Assembly (NCBI RefSeq): GCF_001936475.1 | Contig: NZ_MSPQ01000002.1 | Coordinates: 248,001 to 312,000, forward strand | Direction: 5' to 3' | Source of the DNA: Algoriphagus marinus | GTDB taxonomy: Bacteria; Bacteroidota; Bacteroidia; Cytophagales; Cyclobacteriaceae | DNA length: 64,000 nt | Part shown: positions 27,757 through 37,129 of the stretch, one piece after another | Position numbering within the stretch: position 1 is the first letter of the stretch | Layout of the letters: each line of letters starts with the position of its first letter | Position numbers and translations under genes: made by a program | The notes under the pieces: model-generated | Told to the model about the DNA's origin: nothing | What the model saw: only the letters and a program-made list of their open reading frames with translations | Database searches by the model: none

Positions 27757-28485
27757 TTAATACCCCCAATCATTATGTACGATAGGTAAACTATTTAGCT
27801 CATCCCTGTATAATCTCCATTTAGGCATAAATTGATTCATTAATGAAACGAACCTATCATTGTGATTTCTCTCATGTAGATGGACTAACTCATGAACCAA
27901 GATATACTCTAGGCAAATAGTCGGTTTCTTAGCTAATTCAAGGTTTAACCAGATGCGTTTGTCATCGGTGTTGCAAGCACCCCACTTAGTCTTCATTTGC
28001 TTTACTCCCCAATCATTGCATTTCACGCCAATCACCTTTTCCCACTTGACAATAAGCTCAGGTAATTGTTTTTTAAGTTGTTTGCGATACCACTCTTTCA
28101 TGATGGCAGCTTTATCCTGAACGGTTGCTTCTGGTTTTACCCATAACTGGATTTTATTGATTCCTATGAGTTTAACTTTATTGCGACCATCGTGATGCTG
28201 CACATCTAACAGATATCGCTTACCGCTGAAGTAATGACTTTCACCAGAAACATAATCACGTTTCGTTTCTCTGGCTTGCTCTTTAAAATTCTTTACATGT
28301 TTTTTTATCCAGCCTAACTTAGAGATAGCAAATAGCCTCAATACCTCATCATCTGTTGCAGCAGGAGCAGACAATCGAATACGCCCATGTGGTGGGTATA
28401 CCGCCAAGTGCATATTTTCGATATCCTTGCGAACTATGTCAATCTCTAAGTTGGCAACTGATATTTTTTCTATTCTAGTACTCAC
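27757..28485 (-). CDS. YgjP/DUF45-type metallopeptidase-like protein, last gene of the hsd operon
   Basis: 242 residues. The DUF45 pattern is clear: PHGRIRLSAPA in the N-terminal part, KTKWGACNTDDKRIWLNLELA, and the zinc site EYILVHELVHLHERNH (HExxH at about 197) with a downstream FMPKW. YgjP-like genes often ride at the end of type I restriction operons as SprT-like proteases, without a settled role. Its ATG overlaps the hsdR end by 11 bp, so it is co-translated with hsdR. Confidence 0.88.
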   Translation of the reverse strand: MSTRIEKISVANLEIDIVRKDIENMHLAVYPPHGRIRLSAPAATDDEVLRLFAISKLGWIKKHVKNFKEQARETKRDYVSGESHYFSGKRYLLDVQHHDGRNKVKLIGINKIQLWVKPEATVQDKAAIMKEWYRKQLKKQLPELIVKWEKVIGVKCNDWGVKQMKTKWGACNTDDKRIWLNLELAKKPTICLEYILVHELVHLHERNHNDRFVSLMNQFMPKWRLYRDELNSLPIVHNDWGY

Positions 28486-31400
28486 TTTGTGCTTTTATTA
28501 TTGCCATTAACTCCATAGTTTTTTCTGGGTCATTTATAATCTTGTTCACCTCAATTCGCAGCTTCTTTTCTTTGATTCCACCATCACGCCAACCATCCAG
28601 TTTATTATAGTGCACAGCTTCATCAAGTACCATCGCTAATGATTCATCATTTTCTAGGTTATCATAAAGTGCTTGTTTCGCTCTGGTGTTAATTGAGTTA
28701 GGATAAGACTCACCACTAGAGGGTTCTGCAACCTTATGGGCTAAATCTTTTATCTTTTTAAGGTATTCTTGGTAATCTGATGTTTCTTTTTTCCTCAATT
28801 GGATAATCTGATCCAGCAACTGGGACATCTTTTCGTAATACTTAGGATTAGTCTGGGACTCCTCAATGATTACTTTCCTAACATTGTTCTCAATGGTTTC
28901 AGCAACAGCTTCTTGTCTCTTTTTCTTTTGATCCTCTGGGGTACCGTTTACCTCATCACCCAGCTTCACAATCAAATCAACCAATGATTTATTCTCAAAG
29001 TCAGATATTTTGTTGCTTGATTTAGCATCCAAATACATATCCATCAACTGACGCATACCAGGTTCAAATCGTTTTAGGTCAAGATAATCACCACTGGCTT
29101 GCTTAATGGTTTCTCTCAGATCAGAATAATACTTTACCTCTTCCTTAATTGAATTAGCTTCTTGGTCGGTATAACCCAATTTTTGCATCTCGTTAGCTAC
29201 ATTGGAATAGGCTCTTATTAGCGAAACCACTGCTTTATACAATGCCACTCGCTTCTCTTCTGTGTCTTTAATGTTCTGTGGATTCTCTGTATTGCCACAA
29301 AAGAATTTGATGAAGGTTGGCTCATCTTTAGGATGAACAGGTTCACATATGGCTCTTACTGCTTCCAAAGATGTTTCTAATCGCTCTTTGCTCTCAGTAT
29401 GCCTGTCTTTCAACAGTCCTTTTACATCATCTTCATCGTAGTTGTCAAAAACTTCTGAGGTATAATCTTGTATGGAATTTTGAAGGCTTTTAAATAAATC
29501 TTTGTAGTCAATAATATATCCGTACTCTTTATCCTCTGTGTCAACCCTGTTAACTCGGCATATTGCTTGAAATAAGCCATGGTCTTGCATTTTCTTATCA
29601 ATGTATAGGTAAGATGCCGATGGTGCGTCAAAACCAGTTAAAAGCTTATCCACAACGATAAGCAATTTCATCTTACTGGGTTCTTTTATAAACTTGGCTT
29701 TTGCTTCTGCTTCAAATTCCTCAGTGGTTTTACCTTTCAGCATTTTAGTGTACACTTCGTACTTTAATAGCTTATCGGTAGGATTGTCTTCTCCTGTTGC
29801 TTCTCCTTTTATATCAGCATGATGGGGTTGGTAGGATGTGATGATGGCACAATTTTTAAATCCTGCATTCTGAAATAACTCATAATATTTACACGCTGCA
29901 TAAACTGAACCTGATACCAGCATGGCATTTCCTTCTCCAGTGGATAATCTTGGTTTTATTTTAAAGTCTTTTACGATATCGAAAACAATCTTCTCTAGTC
30001 TTGATTTTGAACCAAGTACTTTTTGCATGGTTCCCCATCGTTTTTTCAATTCAATCTTAGCAACATCGGTTAAGCCTTTGGTTTCAGCATCAAACCATTC
30101 ATCTATGCTTTGCTGGTCGGTAATAAATTGCTCTACGTCTCTGGCTTCATACAATAAATCCAGAACTACACCATCTTCAACTGCTTCATCGAATTTGTAA
30201 GGGTTACCAATGTATGGTCCAAATACCTCAATACTTTTCTGCTTATCTTTTTTAAGCAGTGGCGTACCTGTAAATCCAATGAATAATGAATCTGGTAAAA
30301 TCAGCTTCATTGCATCATGGAGCTTCCCAGATTGGGTACGGTGACATTCATCTACGAAAACATAGATATCACCTTTGGCTTTAAAGTCACTTCCTAAACT
30401 TGCTTTTAATTCTTCAATGAAACTATCGTAATCACCTTCATCTGATTTCCTTCCAAATTTGTGAACCAAACTACCAATTAGCATTTCGGTTTTGTGGTTC
30501 AGGACATTGATGAGATCTCTACCACTTTTGGTTCTGTAAATATTTTCATCTACACCAGTGAAGAGTTTTTCTATCTGGTCATCCAGCTCCTCTCGGTCTG
30601 TGATGATAAGTATTCTACTATCCTTTACATTTTCACGAATCCACTTCGTTAACCAAACCATGGTTAAGGATTTACCAGAACCTTGGGTATGCCAGAGAAT
30701 CCCGCCTTCTTTAGTACGGATGTTTTCTTGAGCAGCTGTTATTCCAAAATATTGGTTAGGTCTGCATAGTTTTTTGACCCCTTTATCGAATACCACAAAG
30801 TCATGAATCAACTCTAGTATTCTGGACTTTTCACAAAGCTGTGAGATGTGCTTATCCAATAAGTAATCGAATTCCTTATCGCTTTCTTCTTTCCATTTTA
30901 AATAGTACTTCTCAGAAGTTTCAATAGTCCCGTATCGTAAGCCTTGGGTGTCATTACCAGCCATAACGAGTTGCATGGTGGTAAAATACTTCTCAATGAA
31001 TTCTGGCTTCTGATTATCTAAGTTTTGGCGAATACCTTCTTCAACACCAACTTTACTTCTTTTTAACTCGATAACACCGATGGCAATTCCATTAACGAAT
31101 AGCACCACATCTGGCCTTTTTTTATGCTTACCAGCTACAGTTACTTCTTCCGCTACGGCAAAATCATTATTTGTTGGGTTCTTCCAATCGATTAACCAAA
31201 CCGTTTCTTTTGGTTGCCCAAGTTCTTCACGAGCCGTAACACCATAACGAAGCAGCTTGTAGACTTCTTTGTTGGCTTCATATAAGTCATCAGAAAGATT
31301 GGTAGCTACTTTTACAATGGTATCTACTGCTTTTTGTGCCAACTCAGAGGAATATTTATTGTCCTTGGTTAAATACTTTAACAGTAAATCCTCTTCTATG

Positions 31401-31516
31401 GGTTGAGTACGAATTTCTTCAGCCCAGTCTCCCATATAGGTATATCCCAGTTCCTCTTGAAAAAGTTGAATCACTCTATTTTGAGACTCAAGTTCTGATT
31501 TACCTATTGAACTCAT
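28475..31516 (-). CDS. hsdR: Type I restriction enzyme R subunit
   Basis: 1013 residues. The N-terminal nuclease domain has RPDVVLFVNGIAIGVIELK, the PD..(E)xK site. Two RecA-like motor domains follow, with Walker A in HTQGSGKSLT (about 275-285), the DECH box VFVDECHRTQSG (about 390) and motif III GFTGTPLL. A helical C-terminal region ends the protein. It translocates and cleaves DNA lacking HsdMS modification. The start ATG shares one base with the stop of the preceding DUF262 gene. The whole operon is packed, implying one transcript. Confidence 0.96.
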   Translation of the reverse strand: MSSIGKSELESQNRVIQLFQEELGYTYMGDWAEEIRTQPIEEDLLLKYLTKDNKYSSELAQKAVDTIVKVATNLSDDLYEANKEVYKLLRYGVTAREELGQPKETVWLIDWKNPTNNDFAVAEEVTVAGKHKKRPDVVLFVNGIAIGVIELKRSKVGVEEGIRQNLDNQKPEFIEKYFTTMQLVMAGNDTQGLRYGTIETSEKYYLKWKEESDKEFDYLLDKHISQLCEKSRILELIHDFVVFDKGVKKLCRPNQYFGITAAQENIRTKEGGILWHTQGSGKSLTMVWLTKWIRENVKDSRILIITDREELDDQIEKLFTGVDENIYRTKSGRDLINVLNHKTEMLIGSLVHKFGRKSDEGDYDSFIEELKASLGSDFKAKGDIYVFVDECHRTQSGKLHDAMKLILPDSLFIGFTGTPLLKKDKQKSIEVFGPYIGNPYKFDEAVEDGVVLDLLYEARDVEQFITDQQSIDEWFDAETKGLTDVAKIELKKRWGTMQKVLGSKSRLEKIVFDIVKDFKIKPRLSTGEGNAMLVSGSVYAACKYYELFQNAGFKNCAIITSYQPHHADIKGEATGEDNPTDKLLKYEVYTKMLKGKTTEEFEAEAKAKFIKEPSKMKLLIVVDKLLTGFDAPSASYLYIDKKMQDHGLFQAICRVNRVDTEDKEYGYIIDYKDLFKSLQNSIQDYTSEVFDNYDEDDVKGLLKDRHTESKERLETSLEAVRAICEPVHPKDEPTFIKFFCGNTENPQNIKDTEEKRVALYKAVVSLIRAYSNVANEMQKLGYTDQEANSIKEEVKYYSDLRETIKQASGDYLDLKRFEPGMRQLMDMYLDAKSSNKISDFENKSLVDLIVKLGDEVNGTPEDQKKKRQEAVAETIENNVRKVIIEESQTNPKYYEKMSQLLDQIIQLRKKETSDYQEYLKKIKDLAHKVAEPSSGESYPNSINTRAKQALYDNLENDESLAMVLDEAVHYNKLDGWRDGGIKEKKLRIEVNKIINDPEKTMELMAIIKAQSEY

Positions 31517-34017
31517 CAGCTTAGTTTATTTAAATGCAAACAGAGATTATTTAACTTCTTAACGATACCACTTTCAGTAAAATCAGTGATATAGAAGCTA
31601 TTCCATTCTTCAAGATCAAATTGATAGCCTTGATTTTTTAATATTTTAACTAGATCATCATCGTATTGGCTTTCACTGCGATCTCCTTTGCTCTTGGTAA
31701 ACTGTATTCCAAAACCGTAGGACGATTCAAAATATATTCTTAGCTCATATTCCTTACGTTGGTAAGTCCAAGGGCCAAAGAATATTGAGCAAATACCTTC
31801 TTCATTGCCATAAAGCCAATTATACTTCGAATCATTAAATGGAGGGAAAGACTTGTCAACTATAACTAGAGTATAGAGGTTATACGTTCTTAATTCACAA
31901 TAATAGGTCAACTTGGTTTTAGTTTGAAGTTTGATATTTAAATCATCATCGAACCTTATAAATCCATGTTCACAAACTCTGATCAATCGCGGGTTGGTGA
32001 TAAAATATTTACGCCAATTATCTGCCTCATCTTTAATTATTTGATTACATGAACCCCAAGCATCATTGGCATCAAAACGAGGGTCATCAAAAACATCCTT
32101 AACAAAATTTCTTTTGTCTGATACTAAAGTATCATCTGATTGGCTTTCTGGATTTAATCTTAATAAACGTTTCCAGCTATTGTCTCGAATATTTACTGTT
32201 GATTGAAGGAAATTCAAGCGATTGTAAGTAGTCGACAATAAATAATTTCCTTTTGTTAATACGGCTCGTTCCCACAGAAAATCTTGATTAATAGCACTAC
32301 CAATTTCACTGAAAATGGCCACAGCCTTTTTGGAGTAATTGGAAAACTTATCCAAATACTCTTGATCTTCTGAATCATCCCAATCAAAATCCCCCGGTCG
32401 AAGAAACTCTTCTATGATTCCACAAAAATCAAGGAGAAACCCTATTTGACCATTGAAAAAGGAAGTCTGTTCAATTGAATGAATTTCCTTTTCCCAATGA
32501 TCCCTCCATAAAATGAGGCGAGCTTTAATTCTTTCTTCTTCAATTTGTCGCCCGTAAAAACCTCCTATTACAAACTTTTTAGAGCGCAGCTTATTTAAAA
32601 TAGAATGAGAATGAATAGCCATCTGATTTATTCCTTGCAAACTGCTTATCAAAATATCTGCATCATCAATACGATGATTTTCTGCTAGATTATGTGTCAC
32701 TCTCATCCACTGCCTTAGCCCATCAAGTTGATCACCATTTTGGATAATATAACCTATAAAGGCACTGAATTTGACTCTTTCTTGGGCCGTTAAACTATTG
32801 CTTAGAACCTTCTTTAGAATAGAATCATAGTTGTAGTGAAAAGGATCAATGTGTTTCTTAATTATGTCAGAATCAATTTCTGTAAGCCTAATAAAAGCCT
32901 TGATAAGGTACTGGATGGACTCTTTTGAAATAGCCCCAAGCTCCAGAAAATCAAAAAATGATAAATTCTCTGTATCTCTCTTCTTCCTTATGTCTTGAGA
33001 ATCGATTAAAACTCTAAAATTATATGGTCTTTGAATTGATTCTCCACTTATTTTATCATAATCTCGAATTGCTATATAATTAGCAAAGATAACTCTAATG
33101 AAACTCATAATTTGTTCATCTACAGCTTTGGGGTTCCGTCCTCCAAATTCCCAGAAATAATTCAACCAAACTGTATCGACTTTTTTTGAGAAATACTCAT
33201 GAGCTTTAACTGATCGAGTATGATCTTTGATTTTAAGTTCGAACAGCTCTGAATCATCTTTGAATAGTTCCTCTATTTTCTGTTCCAGTTTGGCTTTGAA
33301 ATTCTCAAAAGGGGTAAGAGGTTTGCCTCTTGAGTTCATTTTGATGTATAAATCATCTGTAAGGAGAAATTCCTTGAGGTCAAGAAACTGGAAAGTAATT
33401 ATTGGTTGTGTAAGATTGATCAGCTTATCAAAATGATCAATTTTTCCTTTAAATTTTCGCTCGATTGCATCCAACATTACTAGCATTGACTGAATGGTAG
33501 GATCATTTTTCCAAGAAAGAAAAAACCAACTTTCATTTTGAATTATATCAGAAAGTTTATGATCCTCGATATCGTTTTCTTTCGTTAAATCCTTAATCAT
33601 CAAGGCATCACAAAATTCTCTTGCACTACTTCTTGTTTCGTAGGTGAATTTTGACTTCACGTTTGTTGCCAGATGTGCTTTCAACTCATCTTTCCTATCT
33701 GTTAGAGCAGCTAGATACCAATGCAACAGGAAAAGTGTGGTAAGACGCTGCTGACCATCAAGCGGAATGAATATTTCATTACCTCCTATATTGGATATGC
33801 TTCCGTAGATGAAATCCAGATCTCGTCCTGGTACATTATCTTCTAAATAATCGTAAAGTGCTTCCAAAAACCTTTCTCTAACCTGTTTGCTTGTATTCCT
33901 TCCTTGTGCATAGTCTCGTTGTATAATTGGAATTTCAATAGTTAGTTTTTTTTCTGCGAACAACTGGTAAAAGGACAGCCTTTCACCACTTTCTATTTGT
34001 GTATTAGGTGGATTCAT
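31516..34017 (-). CDS. DUF262 (GmrS/ParB-like) protein embedded in the hsd operon, large variant
   Basis: 833 residues. The N-terminal DUF262 domain (about 15-300) carries the nucleotide-site signature PLDGQQRLTTLFLLHWYL and the MNSRGKPLTPFENFKAKLE motif. The remaining 500 residues are helical, ending with an aromatic-rich beta part. I see no convincing HNH (DUF1524) motif, in contrast to its neighbour. DUF262 is the NTP-dependent half of GmrSD, SspE and BrxU-type anti-phage enzymes. It overlaps the preceding DUF262/DUF1524 gene by 4 bp and hsdR by 1 bp. Similar genes (RloF-like) occur in type I loci of other bacteria. Its partner and target are not known. Confidence 0.82.
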   Translation of the reverse strand: MNPPNTQIESGERLSFYQLFAEKKLTIEIPIIQRDYAQGRNTSKQVRERFLEALYDYLEDNVPGRDLDFIYGSISNIGGNEIFIPLDGQQRLTTLFLLHWYLAALTDRKDELKAHLATNVKSKFTYETRSSAREFCDALMIKDLTKENDIEDHKLSDIIQNESWFFLSWKNDPTIQSMLVMLDAIERKFKGKIDHFDKLINLTQPIITFQFLDLKEFLLTDDLYIKMNSRGKPLTPFENFKAKLEQKIEELFKDDSELFELKIKDHTRSVKAHEYFSKKVDTVWLNYFWEFGGRNPKAVDEQIMSFIRVIFANYIAIRDYDKISGESIQRPYNFRVLIDSQDIRKKRDTENLSFFDFLELGAISKESIQYLIKAFIRLTEIDSDIIKKHIDPFHYNYDSILKKVLSNSLTAQERVKFSAFIGYIIQNGDQLDGLRQWMRVTHNLAENHRIDDADILISSLQGINQMAIHSHSILNKLRSKKFVIGGFYGRQIEEERIKARLILWRDHWEKEIHSIEQTSFFNGQIGFLLDFCGIIEEFLRPGDFDWDDSEDQEYLDKFSNYSKKAVAIFSEIGSAINQDFLWERAVLTKGNYLLSTTYNRLNFLQSTVNIRDNSWKRLLRLNPESQSDDTLVSDKRNFVKDVFDDPRFDANDAWGSCNQIIKDEADNWRKYFITNPRLIRVCEHGFIRFDDDLNIKLQTKTKLTYYCELRTYNLYTLVIVDKSFPPFNDSKYNWLYGNEEGICSIFFGPWTYQRKEYELRIYFESSYGFGIQFTKSKGDRSESQYDDDLVKILKNQGYQFDLEEWNSFYITDFTESGIVKKLNNLCLHLNKLS

Positions 34018-35819
34018 CGCTTATCTTCTTTTGGTAAAAATTCGCTTAGCGTATTATGTATTGCATTGAGGTAGTGCTCAGCATCCGATGATTTCCAATG
34101 CATCACTTCGTCCAGTTGCTTGGAGTAATATTTTAGGAATACATTTTTGGTGCAAATTGGCACAAACTTACCTACCTGATCGTTTTCGACAATCTTCTTT
34201 CGTTTGATAAAAAACAAAGCGTTTTTATAGCTCCGGTTGGTGAAATCATCTAACAAGGCCAAATTGCTAATGCCATCTTTTGACTCTATTTCATCGGTAT
34301 TTACCTTGTAATGAGCCTCTACCTCCTTTTTTAATAGATCGAATATTTCGTTTGTAATTCCCTCCTCTCGGTAATTATCAAGTAATTTCTTGGTAAGGGA
34401 TTCCACAGGATCATAAGAAGAATGATGTTCTGATTCATTGGTAGAAGCACCCTCAAAAGAAAGGTCATTCACCGATTTTCCGGTGATATATTCCAGCATA
34501 TCCTTTATCCAAGCTTTCTTTTGATTAACTCCCTTCAGCTCCTGGTCTGTTTGGGAATAGATGTGCTCTATATCCCAATTTTCCTTTTTGTATCTATGAA
34601 AAGGGAACCGCATATCTGCACCGGAATTGACTACTAATGTTTGAATATTGAAAAGTAGGAGTACCTTCCGGATTTTCTCATTGTCCTTTGATCTGCCATA
34701 CTCCAAATCGTCAATTATAAAATTCACTTGCTGCTTGATCAAATCATATAGATGTACCTTAAACTCACTTTTTGTTTTATTCTTAGTTTCCTTTTTCAAA
34801 TCATTGACACTCTTGCCGCAAGCCACTAAATATCCTATCAGATGATACCATTCTCTGTTGCTGTACCATTCTTCAAGGATCAGAAAGTACTCCTTAATTT
34901 CTAGCCAAAGTGTGTCGATTAACGCTTTTCCATTCTTGTCTTTGGTCTTTTCTACTTCCTTTACAAATTCCAAAAATGTATAGTAGTATTCGTGCTCCCT
35001 TTTTCGATGATACATCAAATCAAAAATGTATTCGATCCTGTTCTCGTATTTCAGTGGGTTAGATGTGTCATAAACAAAATACCAAAACTCATCTTGCTGA
35101 AGCGTTTGCTCGATACTGTCCCACTCAGCAGCTATTTGAATTTGCTTTAGGCTGGCTCTTGCTTGATCAAAGTTATCTTTTCGCAAAAACATGGCTTTGA
35201 TTAATTCCGCATTAGTGAGAGGAATTTTCCCAATGTTTAAGCGAGTGAAAATATCAATAACGGATTGATTGTCATCTTCAATTGCATACCAAATTACTTT
35301 GACCTGATTAATCAAGCTTGAATAAAAATCGCCTTTTATGGCCTGATTAGATTTTTCTATCTTAGTAAACCAATCATCAATTTTTTTGTACGCACTATGA
35401 ATATGAAAGTAATCCACATTATCTCTGGCAAAATCCTCTTCTTCAATCTTTGCTAGGAAATTCTCACTATCCTCCCGCGTTTCATATTTCAATGAATAGA
35501 GAGGTTTGGGTTTCTTAAATTCTGTTTGATTAAAATAGAATAGGATAAGCAGTATGGTCGTCAAGCGCTGTTGTCCATCAATCACTTCCCAAACATCCTT
35601 ACCTGACTTTTTAACCACTACCGGTTGGAGGCAATAGAAAGGCTCCTTCCCTTCCTCGTTTGATTGGCCTTTTGGTGAATCTTTAAATTCAACAATATCC
35701 TTTAGCAAAGCTTCTACCTCCATAGGCCCCCAACGATAACCTCTCTGATATGCAGGGATAAAGTATTTTTTTGACAGTAAATCTTGAACCGGTGAGATTT
35801 TCAGTAAGTTGTTGCTCAT
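34014..35819 (-). CDS. DUF262-DUF1524 protein (GmrSD/RloF-like)
   Basis: 601 residues. The N-terminal DUF262 has VIDGQQRLTTILLILFYF (about 75-92) and FTRLNIGKIPLTNAELIKA. The C-terminal DUF1524 HNH nuclease has WDIEHIYSQ (about 420) and the closing motif NLALLDDFTNRSYKNALF..KRKKI (about 530-560). In GmrSD-type enzymes this pairing restricts phage DNA with modified bases in an NTP-dependent way. Here it lies directly after hsdS and just before a second DUF262 gene, which suggests the operon combines type I and type IV-like restriction. Catalytic residues look intact. Confidence 0.87.
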   Translation of the reverse strand: MSNNLLKISPVQDLLSKKYFIPAYQRGYRWGPMEVEALLKDIVEFKDSPKGQSNEEGKEPFYCLQPVVVKKSGKDVWEVIDGQQRLTTILLILFYFNQTEFKKPKPLYSLKYETREDSENFLAKIEEEDFARDNVDYFHIHSAYKKIDDWFTKIEKSNQAIKGDFYSSLINQVKVIWYAIEDDNQSVIDIFTRLNIGKIPLTNAELIKAMFLRKDNFDQARASLKQIQIAAEWDSIEQTLQQDEFWYFVYDTSNPLKYENRIEYIFDLMYHRKREHEYYYTFLEFVKEVEKTKDKNGKALIDTLWLEIKEYFLILEEWYSNREWYHLIGYLVACGKSVNDLKKETKNKTKSEFKVHLYDLIKQQVNFIIDDLEYGRSKDNEKIRKVLLLFNIQTLVVNSGADMRFPFHRYKKENWDIEHIYSQTDQELKGVNQKKAWIKDMLEYITGKSVNDLSFEGASTNESEHHSSYDPVESLTKKLLDNYREEGITNEIFDLLKKEVEAHYKVNTDEIESKDGISNLALLDDFTNRSYKNALFFIKRKKIVENDQVGKFVPICTKNVFLKYYSKQLDEVMHWKSSDAEHYLNAIHNTLSEFLPKEDKR

Positions 35820-35857
35820 ATATTAACTATGTTATATCATATTACAAATTCGATCTT

Positions 35858-37129
35858 TCACACCAACCTTGTTTTACCCGTTAATAATTCTTGCATCATA
35901 CCTTGTTTGATGTCTTGGTATTTTGCTTTTTTAGTTTCTAATTGTTCGATTTCAGCGTCCATATCGGAAAGGACAAGAGCAATGCGTTTTTGCTCTTCAA
36001 ATAGAGGGACTTCTATGTTTATCTTTCCTAATGCACCTCTTGAAATTCGCTTATGTGTTGTACCACCAACTTTTTCAATAACTTTTTGAAACCAACCATT
36101 TGTTGTGAAAAGTTGAGATAAAAAATCTCTGTTAATTATTTCTGGATTACCTCTAAAAATTGACACATCAACAGAGGTTACCACTTTATCTTCGCCAATA
36201 CTTGGCATTACACATGCTCTTCCAGCTGGTTCAGCAAGGCGACAAATCAATAAATCACCTTTAAGGACTTCTTTACAGTTTAACTTGTTAAATGATTCCT
36301 CCGAGATATACTTTTTATTTCCCTTATCCTTGAATACACCTATACCAATATTTCCAGTTTGAATTAATCTTACACCTTGAGATATGATGTATTCTGATTC
36401 AATCCAATCCCCATCATCAAATTGATTTTTTTTATTCTCAGCCAACTCAATTAAAGAAGTATTAATCCACTTCTCATTCGGTGTTAAAAGCTGCTGCATA
36501 GCACCTTGTTTAATGGCTTTCTTTTTGGTGATGAGTTTATCCAAATTGGCAATAAGGTCATCTACATCGCTTAATGCAGTGGCTATGGCTTTTTGTTCGG
36601 TGAGGGTTGGAGGGAGTGGGATTTGAAAAGATTTTAGAATACCAGCATTTAAAACGCCCATTGTTCCACCTTGCAATTTACTTTCAAGAAACTCTAAAGC
36701 TTTCGTTGACTTTAAAAAATGTGAAATATATTCTATGTGAAATTTAGTCTTGTCTACTGAAATCCTTAATAACCTAGGGTTGATAATTCCTTTTAAGGCA
36801 TTATCAGGGATTACTAAAATCTTTCCAAAGGTCCCAACTAAGCTTAGTAAAATATCCCCTGGTATAACTTCACATGATTTAAGTTTTCTATACCTTTCTT
36901 GGTTTATAAAATAGTCACCATAGAACGCATCATTTTTTATAACTTGTTCTTGACCATAAATTTTATAACCTTCAGAAACATAATATTCTTTTTTCAATGA
37001 AGAACCAAAAGGACCAGCTTTTATAACAGGCCGTCCTGTTGCTCCTAATTCATTAAGGTCTAAGGAATCCCAATCCTCTGGAATCAACCCCAGTTCGGTT
37101 TTCTTGAATTTTGTTTTAGTTAACTCCAT
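35858..37129 (-). CDS. hsdS: Type I restriction specificity subunit
   Basis: 423 residues with two target-recognition domains separated by conserved helices. TRD1 runs about 15-165, followed by the helix PPTLTEQKAIATALSDVDDLI. TRD2 runs about 225-365, followed by PLFEEQKRIALVLSDMDAEIE. It gives the M and R subunits their bipartite DNA target. The ATG overlaps the hsdM stop by 10 bp. The TRD sequences define the site, which cannot be read out by eye. No inverted TRD cassettes or extra hsdS fragments were seen nearby. Confidence 0.95.
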   Translation of the reverse strand: MELTKTKFKKTELGLIPEDWDSLDLNELGATGRPVIKAGPFGSSLKKEYYVSEGYKIYGQEQVIKNDAFYGDYFINQERYRKLKSCEVIPGDILLSLVGTFGKILVIPDNALKGIINPRLLRISVDKTKFHIEYISHFLKSTKALEFLESKLQGGTMGVLNAGILKSFQIPLPPTLTEQKAIATALSDVDDLIANLDKLITKKKAIKQGAMQQLLTPNEKWINTSLIELAENKKNQFDDGDWIESEYIISQGVRLIQTGNIGIGVFKDKGNKKYISEESFNKLNCKEVLKGDLLICRLAEPAGRACVMPSIGEDKVVTSVDVSIFRGNPEIINRDFLSQLFTTNGWFQKVIEKVGGTTHKRISRGALGKINIEVPLFEEQKRIALVLSDMDAEIEQLETKKAKYQDIKQGMMQELLTGKTRLV